A stretch of DNA of 64,000 bases from Pyrrhosoma nymphula (taxonomy: Eukaryota; Arthropoda; Insecta; Odonata; Coenagrionidae), in the NCBI GenBank assembly GCA_963573305.1, contig OY754331.1, positions 11,442,868 to 11,506,867 on the forward strand, read 5' to 3'. Under the pieces are notes generated by a model that was not told the DNA's origin, did no database searches, and saw only the letters and a list, made by a program, of their open reading frames with translations. Every line of letters starts with the position of its first letter. The stretch's first letter is position 1. Below, one piece after another: positions 1 to 11,900 of the stretch. The translations under genes and the position numbers were made by a program.

Positions 1-445
1 GTTATACCCCAGGAAAGTCTTAGATCTTTCAGCTCAGAACTGTGGCGAAACAACCCGTGGAAATTGCACCATGATAATGCTCCTGCTTACACCTCACTGC
101 TTATTCATGATTTTTTTGTAAAAAAACAAACAGTTATATTTCCTCAGCCACCGTATTCACCGGACATGGCCCCCTTTGACTTCTTTCTATTCCCGAGGCT
201 GAAGAGAACCATGAAAGGATGACGTTTTGCCATCATTGATGAGATAAAAACAGAATCGCTGAAGGAACTGAACTATATACTGAAAAGTGAGTTCCAGAAG
301 TGCTTCCAAGATTGGAAAAACCACTGGCACAAGTGTGTTATATCTAAGGGGGATAACTTTGAAGGGGACAAAATTGATATTGATTAATAAATAAATATTG
401 TTTAAGAAAAACGAAAATTCCCATTATTTTTTATCACACCTTGTA
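1..445 (+). mobile_element. mariner transposon, 3' half, dead
   Basis: The plus strand encodes the C-terminal part of a mariner-type transposase, cut by the left window edge. HHDNAPAYTS (from about position 64) and YSPDMAPFDFFLFPRLK are the signature blocks. Thirty-four residues separate the D of HDNAPA from the D of the FDFFLF block, which is the mariner DD34D spacing. The frame ends at TAA 385-387, and an in-frame TGA soon after the second block breaks the protein, so this copy is inactive. The 3' terminal repeat ends in ATCACACCTTG at 443, followed by TA, the expected target duplication. The 5' part lies outside the window. Confidence 0.9.
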
Positions 446-2450
446 CTTACAGATAAAGGATATTTACAGCAATGGAGCCAAACTGAACCACAAGACCCTT
501 AATTTTTTAAACTATGATTCATGTTGAAAACTTAGTTATCAAAAGCTCAAATGATAGGCCTTACATGGTGATTCTTTCTTCAGGGTGAATGTTTCTCAAA
601 TTTAAAACTTGCCAAGGACAACTAGACCATGATAGGAAAATCCGATCCCCCCCAAGAATTAATGAAAGTAGTTTTACTCACTGAAAAGGCATATTATGCA
701 AAGGCTGAGTGTGAGTGAAAAGTGAGTTGTCTGTGATACAGCAATATTATAATGAGGTGCAATTCTCATTATGATAACATGCATGAGTACTTCAATGAGT
801 ATGATTCAATGGCTCTTGCAATTTGCCTTCCAAAACAGACCTTTGGTAAGTTTACATACAAGTCTCACTTCGTAAGAGGGGAGAATTTTCACATGGTGAA
901 CGTGAAGTGGGGGATGTACAGCTACACGTAACAAGTATATCATTACTGTTATTACAACATTTTTTTTATACCTGGTACGTTACTTCACCGTGGGAGGCCT
1001 ATCCTTCCTAAGCATCAGCTTTCCTAAATCAGTTTCCCCATAATGTGGCAACACAACCTTTTAAAATTTAATTAGGGTATGAATCTTTCAACATTTGAGT
1101 AATAGTCCCAAAGTAGAACATCAAGCGATGGCTCGACATTGTCACAGAATGAAGATGAAGGCTGCAGAAAGATAGACTTCATCAAGGTATTTTTTCTTAT
1201 ATACATTGTTTATTTATCTATGACGTAGCCATGCAATTGTACTCTTGCTAATCGGTGAAATAAAATATTATTATTATTATTACTAAAACGCCCGCACTTA
1301 CAGAAATTTTTTCGTCTTAGCATCAACCGTTGCTGAAAGATATAACACATTCTGCTTTGGGGAGTAATAGCATTGGTTCAACATTTGTGTACTAACCATG
1401 CGGCAACATTTAAGTATTATCCTTGCAATAACATCAAAGAATTAACATTGAAAAAACATTGATATTTTAATCTTGAAACATTGCAGTATTAACCTTGTCA
1501 CAGCAGTGCAATATTAATCTTGTTGCAATGTTACAAAACACACATAAGCGACCTTGCTGCAATGCTGCCATAAGGTAAAAACCATAAAAATGTAACATCA
1601 CTGCAAGGATACAAACTTGCAGCTGCAACATTCCTGCAATGCTGCAACAGGTATGTGCTGTACGGGCTGAATTAAATATTAAAGGAAGTGACTCAACCTA
1701 GATAATATATTGCAGTTGATGAGAGTACAATTGGCTTCAAAGGAAAAATCATGTTCAAAATATATAAATCCTATGAAACCAGAAATGGATGCTTCGGGTG
1801 TACATTCTGCCATTGTGAAACTGACTATATTTCTTCAAACACCCCATACTATGATAAGCCGACAATGGATTGTCTTTTAAGGCCAGAGTTAGGATTTTCT
1901 ACCAGAGGTCTTATAATTGTGTGAATCTATCTCTTTCTCATCAAAAGTTGATCTCACAGCTGAAATTAAAAAAAATGAAAGAGCACAATAGTCATAATGC
2001 AGTGTAATAGAAAAGGCTTTCCTACAGATGATAAGAAACTGGAACTAAAAATGCACTAAGTTTTAGCCTACCAGAATAAAGACAGCAATACCACATTCCT
2101 TCAGATGGTAAGACAAAAGGTAAGTGCTTATTCGAGATGAATAAAGCACTTAGTAATATTCCACAGATTTATTGAAAGGCACCACTCTGTGACATTATTT
2201 ATGCCACAGAGGTGGGACGCATCGTGCCATCAAATGAATCTGTGGAAGATTACAACGTGTTTTATTCCTAATGAATATCGAAAACTTCCACCAGGTCCCA
2301 TGCAGTGGCCATCTGCCAGGCCACATCGTTTAAACCCCACCATTCACCGACTGTGGCGCCAACCCCATTGAGTTGTCTGACGGTAGGCTGGAACCTGGCA
2401 GTTGGTGAATTGCTGCAATCTCCGTGAGACGGGCCTGCGGGGGTGATGGA
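446..2450. other. no gene seen; AT-rich spacer
   Basis: No open frame with coding character was found. A run of ATT units at 1263-1284 follows AATAAA-like sequence and could be the 3' tail of a decayed LINE. Around 1430-1650 the words TGCAATG and GCAACATT recur without a fixed period. Confidence 0.5.
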
Positions 2451-2691
2451 GATGGCTGGGGGGGAAGGAGAGGGGTGGAGTGTTTAGAGGGGGTTTTTAG
2501 GGGTGTAAGGGAGGGGGTTCAAGGGGGGGGTCCTCTTTAAGAGGGTGGTCACGGCGGTTTTTAAAGCACTTGATCCCCAAATCCTCCTGCACCATGCACC
2601 TCTTCTCACCCCCTCCCCCCTTGCAACTCCCCCTCACACCCCTAAAAACTCCCTCTAAATACTCCACCCCTCTCCTTCCCCCCCAGCCATC
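2451..2691. repeat. G-rich/C-rich foldback
   Basis: An imperfect inverted repeat. The left arm (about 2451-2527) begins GATGGCTGGGGGGGAAGG. The right arm (about 2612-2691) ends in CCTTCCCCCCCAGCCATC. The arms are about 75-80 bp and the spacer about 85 bp. One strand is G-rich with runs of five to eight G. Open frames here on the minus strand are products of the repeat, not genes. Confidence 0.7.
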
Positions 2692-2848
2692 AGAGTCACC
2701 TAGCAGTCTTCCGAGAAACCCATAGCCTCTTTGGTACTCATTTTTAAACTTAACGGAAATCCTCTCCCCTCCCTCATCCCCACCCACCCCCTCTCCTTTC
2801 CTAAACATAAGCCCAGGCTATATATTCCCACGCAACCTACCACTAAAT

Positions 2849-2900
2849 GCACATGAGTATGCCACAGTGTGGTGAAACGCGCATCGTGCCAGTGTAAGAA
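2849..2900 (+). ncRNA. hammerhead-like relic of Penelope type
   Basis: CACATGAG, then GTAT, then a GCCAC/GTGGT stem, then GAAAC and GCGCATCGTGCC. It resembles CUGAUGAG-stem II-GAAAC of a hammerhead ribozyme with two core bases changed. A diverged copy of the same block (GCCACAGAGGTGGGACGCATCGTGCC) lies at about 2202-2228. Catalysis is unlikely; the call is a relic of a Penelope-like element end. Confidence 0.35.
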
Positions 2901-3508
2901 AGTTCGTGGAAATAACAAAGGTGGTTTTCTCATCATGGATTAATATCCTTTTCTGTTAAGCATAATCGTGGTGTCCCATGTCATTCCTGCCTCACCAACT
3001 CGCTACATCCCACTTGACGCAGTTATGTTTATTTGCAAGTGCTCATTCTGACCACCTACCATGGAAATGAAATTATTAGATTCCCTTAGAAATTGAAAGG
3101 AGAAACAACTAGAACGATCCAAAAGCAGATGGTAATTTCTGATTACACACCACACATGGGTTCATTAGGTTGTACAGGCCATTACATTGCAAGCAATGCG
3201 TTCACAAGATAACCATAACAATTTTGAAAAAATAAACGCTTCAGGCTTCTTAAATTTGCCCTAGTCAATAGTTTCACAATGTACAACTAGGAAAGAAATG
3301 GAAGTTTGTAGCACAAAATACGGAGAAAGATTGCTCCTCCAACTCCAAGAGAAAGGAGAGAGCTCTCCTGCTGCTTGGCTGAATGGCGAGAGTCACTTCA
3401 TAGAGAAGAATTAAGGCAAAATTATGAAGGTTCGTGCAGTTTGCAGGGTCAAAAAGACCAGTGGGCAGGAGAGGGACAATTTTTTGTGAAACATATTCTC
3501 ATCATCCC

Positions 3509-3563
3509 AGATTGCACATAGACCTTGAATATAGGTCCTATATTCAAGGTCTATGAGATTGCA
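3509..3563. repeat. 39-bp perfect palindrome flanked by 8-bp direct repeats
   Basis: Two 18-bp arms (CATAGACCTTGAATATAG at 3517-3534 and its exact reverse complement at 3538-3555) surround a 3-bp loop. AGATTGCA occurs immediately before (3509-3516) and immediately after (3556-3563), as an 8-bp target duplication would. Eight base pairs is the duplication size of hAT elements. It could be the collapsed remnant of a foldback element or a templated-repair scar. Confidence 0.75.
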
Positions 3564-4028
3564 TCCCGAAGAATGTGTCATGAGGTAACATAGAGATGAA
3601 GTTAAAAAAAAAAATTAAGAAATATGTTTCAATTCTTGATCACAGAGATGATTGATAACCAATTCATTTTGGAAATAATGTCGATATGTAATTGGAAGAG
3701 AGAAAAAGCAATAAAAAGGTAAACAGCATAAATTGAGTTGATGGAGAATGGAAGGAGAGGAGGTGATACATCTGGTTCCAGTGGGGATAGCAGGGAATGG
3801 GGTGTACAAAGAGGGGAAAGGTGGAATTATGTATGGAGTAAATTGGGGAAGTAAGGGGCAGGAGGAATGCAGGGGAACGGGGTGAAGGGATGAAGGAGAA
3901 AATGAAAGGAAGTGTGGGGGGTCGAGCGTGAGAGGGCATTGGAGGTGAGAAGGGATGGGAGGGTGTGTTGTAAGGAAGGGAAGATTAAGGAGGAGAGGGG
4001 GGAATGGAGGGTAGAGAGGGAGGGGAGC
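3564..4028. other. purine-rich low-complexity DNA
   Basis: A G/A-rich plus strand from about 3730 to 4030, with many GGAGG, GGGGAA and GAGAGG words. The long minus-strand frames here give Pro/Leu/Ser/His-rich nonsense and are rejected as genes. Confidence 0.6.
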
Positions 4029-4386
4029 TAAGGCCTGTTTCACATGGACGTGGACAATCCACACTCCGCGTGCAGACTAAGTTCCATTGGCAATAACGGA
4101 AGTTTTAACATGAACATGGACCGTCCGCACGCAGTGGAGCCATCCATGTGGCCCCTCTGGGCCACGGTCCATCCGCACACGTATGAGCCACAGAGACAGG
4201 TTGGTGCATACACATGAATGCGGACGGCTTGTGCGGACGAAGGAGGTTGTCATTTGTGGTGACAGCTCGGTGAAAGACTCGGCGTCCTACGTGGACACAG
4301 ATATATGACGTCCGCACCAATGTTAAAGGATGAGACGCTCCACGCACGTAGCACGGATCGTCCACGTCCATGTGAAACAGGCCTAA
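4029..4386. mobile_element. Harbinger-like MITE, 352 bp
   Basis: The terminal inverted repeats are perfect for more than 20 bp. The left starts GGCCTGTTTCACATGGACGT at 4032; the right is its complement, ending at 4383. TAA flanks both sides (4029-4031 and 4384-4386), fitting the 3-bp TWA duplication of PIF/Harbinger elements. The interior has no transposase, so it is a non-autonomous element. GGACGTGGAC, TCCGCACG and similar words recur inside. Confidence 0.8.
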
Positions 4387-5913
4387 GTCAAGGGGGAGGA
4401 GGAAAGGCAAGCAACAAGTCACAAAAACTTTGAGAGGCACAGATGAACAGACAATATAAATACAACTGCACAAGAAAATGTTGTTTAAAAGGAATATTGA
4501 AAAATCAAAAACTAAAAGAAGTTGATGGAGGGTGGTTGATGGGGAAGTAGGTATTTATTTCTCCCCAGTGCAAAGTATCATTGACACATTTCTTGGCCGA
4601 GATAATTTCTTCTATGGATTTTTTAATCAACATAATTATATTTATCACAATATGGTGTTCGCCTTTCCAAAAGGGTAATACAATTCAATAGGACCTTGGT
4701 ATTATATTTTAGCATGAAAATTCTGTGTATAAATCGTAAACTATCGCATTAATCATTTTGCTAATTAGAAAAATGATTAATGTGAACCAAAGGACTTCCA
4801 GAGAAACGAATCAATTCGCAAATCAGAATAACGCTGGTGTCGTCTATTGAATACCTAATAGAGAATGTGAAGTCAAAATGACAATGGAATACCTAGGTAG
4901 GGATGTGAATAATAATTACCATTTAGATTTCCAAGCGTAATCTCTTATATTTTCTGCGAGAATGTTTTTCGGGAATGGAAATTCTGGCGGCTTTCGGAAC
5001 TGGCCTATTTGAGTCACTGCAATCAGTAAATTTAGGTTTAGCAACTTTGAGATGAGCAGAGACAGTTTCAAAAAGCATAACAATACGATAATTAGAATAA
5101 AAATCAGCAACAGACTCCAATCGATTCCAGAGCGGATACTACAAAAATGCTTACGTGATAATACGATGGGTCACCTTTAAATCAAAGAGAAAAAAATACT
5201 TTTAATCAATCAGCTCTTTGCCAGTTACATTTAATTCTGGAAAAGAAAAATAAGATGAATTAATTTTTTAGGATTCTCACCACAAAAGGTCAAATTATTA
5301 GACTTGATACAACAGCCGCCTCAACTACCAGAGTAGCTATTAATTATATGACAATTCTACGTAAGTAGCATTGGTGTGATTACGTTTACTTGATTTATCT
5401 CAATTTACTTAGTGAGAGTCAACTTCCAAATCCAACTTTAATCAGAAGAACAAAAATACTTTGACGTCTCAAATAATTAATTTTACAAATATTTTCAGAC
5501 TTCATCGGTGATAAAAAGGCATAATTAATTTCCCACTCTATCGTCCACAACGAATTGATGTCACTTTCGTTCGTCTCGCTCTTTCTTAGTTTTAACTCAG
5601 TGCTACTACTATTTTATCACTCATCGACAATATTAACAAAATTATTGCTATAAATATCACATATACGCAAGAGATTCATTCAATTGCAACCAATTCAATT
5701 GATGTAAATCACCCAAATCACTATTTTGAACATTTGAAAAGCAAACAAGTCCAACTTAAAACGAATGCGCTATCGCGCAATGTAAAAACAAAAGATAATC
5801 GATTATCTCGATAGTTGAATAACGCTGTGTGTTAACGAAGATAATAACAAAACAAGCTGTAGCTGTGTTTATATCGTTATCAGTTCTTCTATTTTGCATT
5901 CTCTAAAGGCAAA
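4387..5913. other. MFAP1 upstream region
   Basis: No gene was recognised. The last few hundred bases before the MFAP1 start probably hold its promoter and 5' UTR. I see no convincing TATA box, as expected for a housekeeping gene. Confidence 0.5.
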
Positions 5914-8900
5914 ATGAGTTCGAAAGCTGGGCCAAGTATACAAAGTACAGCGGGTGCTATTCCCGTTCGAAATGAGAAAGGTAAACACGTATTTGTTGCA
6001 TTACATGTTATGTTTAGTTTGTCCAGTATAGACATTGACGGAAACATTTATTGTGCTAAATTATAAAAACTTGAATATAATTCTCATACGGCATTTAATT
6101 TTAGGTGAGGTGTCTATGCAGAAAGTCAAAGTCCATAGGTATGTGTCAGGAAAACGACCAGACTATGCGCCCATGTCAAGCAGTGAAGAAGAATCTGAAG
6201 AAGATGACTTTATTGAGCAGCAGCGGAGGCATGTGCACCATCACCATCACGCTCGTGGTGGCATTAGTGAGGAAGTCGGAGCCGTCGTGGAACCTGAAGA
6301 AGAAGATGAGGAAGTGGAGGATAGGAGACTCAGAAGGCTGAAGAGGAAGGAAGGGTTGTTGGATTCTACAGCAGCAGATGCAGAAGAAGGTGACGAAGGT
6401 GAAGCCAGAATAGAGAGGCATAGGTAAGCTGCAGTTAAAGCCTAGTCGTAATCGTTACATATTTCCAATTTTTGAACAGGTCACTTAAGTAATTAGCAGT
6501 TAATCTACAATTCTCAGAAAGCGAATTAGATGGGTTAATGTAATTCTTAGTATTGAAAGTCATTGAACTAAAGGATTTAAAAGGTACTTAGGCATTTATT
6601 TTAAAGCCTTTGGATAAAATCGTTATAAAGTGTAACTACACCATGACAATACCACTCACTTAAAAATGTCTCTGTATTAGTGAAAAATGTTCTGATTAGC
6701 ATCCTTTTAATTTCAGTTCTTCATTATGTTGTTCTTCCTTTTTAGAAAAATTCGTGAAATTTTCTTTTTCTTTGAACTAAAAGATTTTTTAGTTCAAACC
6801 TTTTATTTTATTTTAAGTGTACTGTTCTTTCACGCAGGCATATCCATGCTCCAGAGGTTGTTGATGAAGGGGAAGAGGCCCCAGAAGAGGCAGATTTAAT
6901 GGATGTCGAGGAAGCGGAAGATGCCATGGAAGAAGAAATGGAGATGGAAAGCAGACGAAGAAAAGAAATGGACGATGAAGATGATGAGGAAGAAGAGGAC
7001 GAACTCAGTGATGATGAAATTGAACGAAGGAGACAGATGCTGCGCCAGAAACTTCTCTTTGAGAAAAAAGTGCAGGAAGTGAGTTATGTTTTTCCTTTTG
7101 TGCTGCATATTTAAATGGAGAATTTACCAGCAAACACTTTCATTCCCTTGACTGACAACATTAAGCTATATCTTAGCACAATGATATTGGGTGCCCATTT
7201 AGCAACTTACACCTGATGAGAATATCACTTTTTCTGTTATCAATTGAGGCTGTCTAATGGCTTCTACTGAAGCCAGAGCACGTCAACTCCTGGCTCAGCA
7301 TTTTCAGTCACTATCTGATTATTCGCCTCCCTTGCTTAAAACACTATATTAAATAAATACTTACTGTTAGTTAGCCGTTCATTCTAATAACCAACATAAT
7401 GGGAAATTAGACGGCTTGTTTTTATAAAATATAATGTAAATTTGTAGTTTTGAATTGCAAAAAAAATTAATGATACTTTTTAACTTGACATAAAGCTAAT
7501 TACTTTGCTTTGTGATTAATTTCTCATTTTGATTATTTGTTGACCTTGGAGTATTTTAATAGATGCTTATCAAATATGGTATAGAGTATATGTTCTGTCT
7601 ATATAGCACATTTAAGAAAAACCATTGTTGCTTAACAGCAGTACAGTCACAGCATACTTTGTATAATTATGTTTTAGGAACCTGAAGTTTTGGACAAAGA
7701 AGAAGATGGGAGGATATCCGAAGGTTCTGAAGGAGAATCATCAGAGTATGAAGAATGCACAGGTTAGCTTAAAAATCACAGGATACAAATATATAAATGC
7801 CATATGATAAATAAATTTTTATTCAATGAATCATGAAAGTGGGGTGGTACTTACCTTATAGAAATATTAAGATAATTAAAATAATTATTTACTATGTTGT
7901 CGCTCTTGATATGTGCACTTATATACTCTGCAACCTTTTAATTTTTCCTGAGGAACTATTCTTTGGGGATTACCCATGTCAGAACTAGATATCTAGGATA
8001 TTATGTAAGCATGATATGAAAACAATATTCAAACCATGGAGGCAAATATGGGACATAATACGTAATGTAAAAGAAAAATATAGAATATCATGTGAAACAT
8101 GCGATCAAGTGTACACAGGGGAGATAGGAAGAGTCATTAGGACGAGAATCAAGGAGGATAGCTCTGCAATGCGACTGGGCCACCTAGAAAAATTAGCGGT
8201 CGCTGAATATGCCGCCCAAGGCCAACACATTAACGTCAAAAACCCAAAAAAGCCTCGCAAGGGAAACACTTCAAGATGAGAATATTTAGGGAGGCCTTGG
8301 AAATTTAAAAAAAAACACAAGAACAACTTCAATCGAGGCTAAGGACAAAAGATTAGTGAGTCGTGGTGTGATTTCTAGAAACTTCTACCAGTGCTTTCTA
8401 GGAAAAAAGAGTAAAATCCAGACAGTTCAACACCCCCTCCCCTCTCGCCTCCGTGAGAGTATATATTTTGATGTGCAATAAAGGCAATCATTCATTAGCC
8501 CTGACATGGTCTTCAGCAAAGGAGAATAAATGGTGCTTTGTAAAAATCATGATGCACGTAATCCTAAAAGAATAGTCCTCCACGAGCATGAACTGCGAAA
8601 GTTTTAATAATTTTATAAATTTTTTTCTAGTTAATTCAGTGGCATATAATTTGCCTCTGATTGTGTTTAATGCTAATAAGTATTTAAATTCTTTATGCTA
8701 TTTATTTATTTATTTTAATCTGAAAGGCTTTTTATTGGTATGCATATTGTGTGAAGTGAAAAAACTAGATTTTTATTTAAAAATAGAAATTTATTTCCAG
8801 GGTTCATAAACTCTTAAGAAAGACTGAAAAACAGTGCACCATGGCATCCCAAAGTTAATATTTTATCTTTTGAGTGAGTTTCTCTATCCAAATGTGTTCA

Positions 8901-11900
8901 TGTGTGTAACAATGAAGTGATTTTATTCATGGAGGGTTTTTACTACAGAATAATTTGTTCACACATCATCATAGTTGTGTCAATGCCAAGGTAGTCCTCT
9001 TATTTGAGAAAATTCTTATTTCCCAAGCTCTTTTTCCTCTCCCCAGTGAAAAAGATTTTGCTGTCATATTTTTTCTAATGTTTTATTTATAAGTTCATTA
9101 AAATTTTGGCGAATCTGCTGAAAATGAACCTATCACTTCCATCTCTGTGTTATCCCTCTCCCTCGATACTTCAAAAGTAACATCTGTAATTGGATTTCAG
9201 TCCAGCAACCAAATCTGGATTAATTTTTTTATAGGAGGATGATTATCCTTTTTTTAATTGTAATTAGGATTGGAAAGCATCTAAACATGCTAGTTGCTGG
9301 TGCCGTAATTACTTTTTTGTCTCTGCCCTGACAATGTAGATTCCCTTTTGAAGATATTTATGTATACTGTTATGTTATCATTTATGGTTAGAAATTAACT
9401 GTTTTTATTTAAATGATGCCTAAACATTGTCATTCAGTTTATAAATATAAAAACCTATTAATTTATTTAATTTTTTCCAAAGCTTTGAGTGTTCTTCTTA
9501 ACTGACAATGATAATACAACAAGAAACTTATCATTGTTTTTCTATAAAGCTGAAAAAGTCGATGATGGTGATGTGCCATTACTATTTCAGACTCAGAGGA
9601 AGAGGAGACGGGTCCACGGCTCAAGCCTGTTTTTGTTCGAAAACGAGACCGTATCACAATTCTGGAGCGAGAGAGGGAGGCTGGACGCCAGAGAGCGGCT
9701 GAAGCTGAGGCTAAAAAAGCAGCTGAGGATCGGAGGAAGACCACACTCAAGGTATAAATTACTGTGAACAATAATTGAAGCAAAAACACATTAATTCAAT
9801 GGAAATGGTGCTGCATTCTGCGCTGCTGTGACTGTGTGTTCATTAAAAATATGCACATCAACTTTTCTGCACCTGGAACCGTAATTATTTTTTAAAGCTA
9901 AGACAAGTAATGGATGAAAGCAGTATTTTTTCAACTATACAGATGATGAGATGGACTTTAGTATTTGTTTTCATCTCTGCATTTTTCCAGGATTTCTTCT
10001 GTGTGAGTTGGTTGTGAGACAACAGTTTTGCTGGTTATTTTGCCAGCATCTTCAGCTTTGACCTGAAGATGCTGGTTGGATGGCCAGCAAAGCTGTTGTC
10101 TCACAACCAAGTCAAATGGAATAAATCCCTGAAAAATACAGAGATCATCATTCCAGTACCTCAGTGACCTACGGATAGTATGCAAAAGTTGATACTTTTT
10201 ACTTTGTCAGCAAGAAAGGGTCCCTGCAGCACCACCATAATGATTGCATCAGTTTATTCCTGATGTAGTAATAAATATGTAATGTATCCCCTTTAGTGAA
10301 ATCATGATTATAATCTAATCAGTGTTGCTACTAACTATAACATTTCAAAGCCATTTGGAACATCTTATTTGTGTGATAATAATTTTGTGACTCCAGGGCA
10401 TGTATGTGAGTCCTCCCATATTTATGTACAATTCAAGGAATAGCATCCCTTTGATTTGTGAGTGATATTCAAATTTAATGAAGCATTTATTATTCCCGCC
10501 CTCTCCTGATTAACAGCTGGTTGAAGAGGAAATACGTAAGGAAGTCAATGAGAAGGTGGCATCTGGTGTTGGCGTCTTGGGCCCAGCAGCTGCTGGTAAT
10601 CTCAGTTTGGGAGCCGTGGGGCTTGGAGCCCTTGGGCTGGCCCCAGGTGTCGGTGGTGGGGTCACCGTTGGGGTGGGGACAGTCACTACTGGGGAAGATC
10701 AAATATTAGCCTCATTGGCGGATGTGGACACTGACGATGGAGCGGATGAGGAAGCCGAGTACGAAGCGTGGAAGCTACGAGAGCTCAAGAGAATCAAGAG
10801 GGATCGAGACGAGCGCGAACAGTGAGTGTGGAGTTTCTTTTGTCTTGCCTAGCGAGCATCTCTTGCTTATCCCCATGACCAGAGATGGGCCACTCAGAAA
10901 ATTACCTCGGTAATTTTCGTAAATTACTACGATATTTTTCATAATTTACCGTGTCCCTTGATAATTACCGTAATTTTCCAGATAATTCGCCTATATTTGA
11001 GATAATTTTTCATACGGACAAAACCCAACATGTTCTTTTAAGCCAAGTTCACATTTTCTAAGTGTTTAATAATAAATTGAGGCATGTACAACTCATTTTT
11101 GGAATATTTTACTTAAATCATAACATTATAAGAGTAATGCATTAGAATATTCTTCTCGAAAATTTCTCATACTTTGACAAAAGAAAGCCAGATTGCGTGT
11201 TGCTGCCGTAGTTCTTTTTATAGCTTAAAAATTTTCTTATAGATTAATGTTTCATTATGTATGGTTTAAACATTGTTATTCGCTTCCTTTTGCTATTGGC
11301 TTTCTTATTTAACCATACATTTGCTGTTCAATGCTTAAAACAGTAATTTTTGAAAATTACCTGTAATATACCACGTGGTAATTTACCTCAGATAAAAATT
11401 ACAGTGATTTTCCCATCTCTACCCATGACATTTGAGAAGTGGCAATGCATTCAGTGCCAATTTTAACCTTTTTGTATTTTGTTTTAGGATGGAAAAGGAG
11501 AAATTGGAAGTGGACAGATTGCGCAACATGACAGAAGAAGAAAGAAGACAGGAAGCTCGTCTAAATCCAAAGCTCATCACCAACAAAGCCTCCAAAGGAA
11601 AGTACAAATTCTTGCAGAAGTACTATCACAGAGGAGTGTTCTATTTGGTTAGTATGCCTTAAGTTTTTGCACGTAAACTGTTCATGAAAGTAATGACAAA
11701 ATTGTTTTTATAGTGTTACAAATAATCTCCACATTTCATTACAGAAAGATACAATATATTAGTTAGGTAGAGCTTATGTGATTACATATATTTTATATGT
11801 GAGATCAATACATATTTGGGAAAATTAAAAGAATTGCCAGTACAGTGGGACCCCCTTATCAGTGTTAGATACATTCTGACACCTACCGCGGATAAATTCC

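Noticed and set aside
2497..2936. Two overlapping minus-strand ORFs
   Set aside because: They lie across the G/C-rich foldback; the residues are runs of Gly, Arg and Pro produced by the repeat.
3615..4064. Minus-strand 149-codon ORF
   Set aside because: Pro/Leu/Ser/His low complexity from purine-rich DNA, with no motif or splice context.
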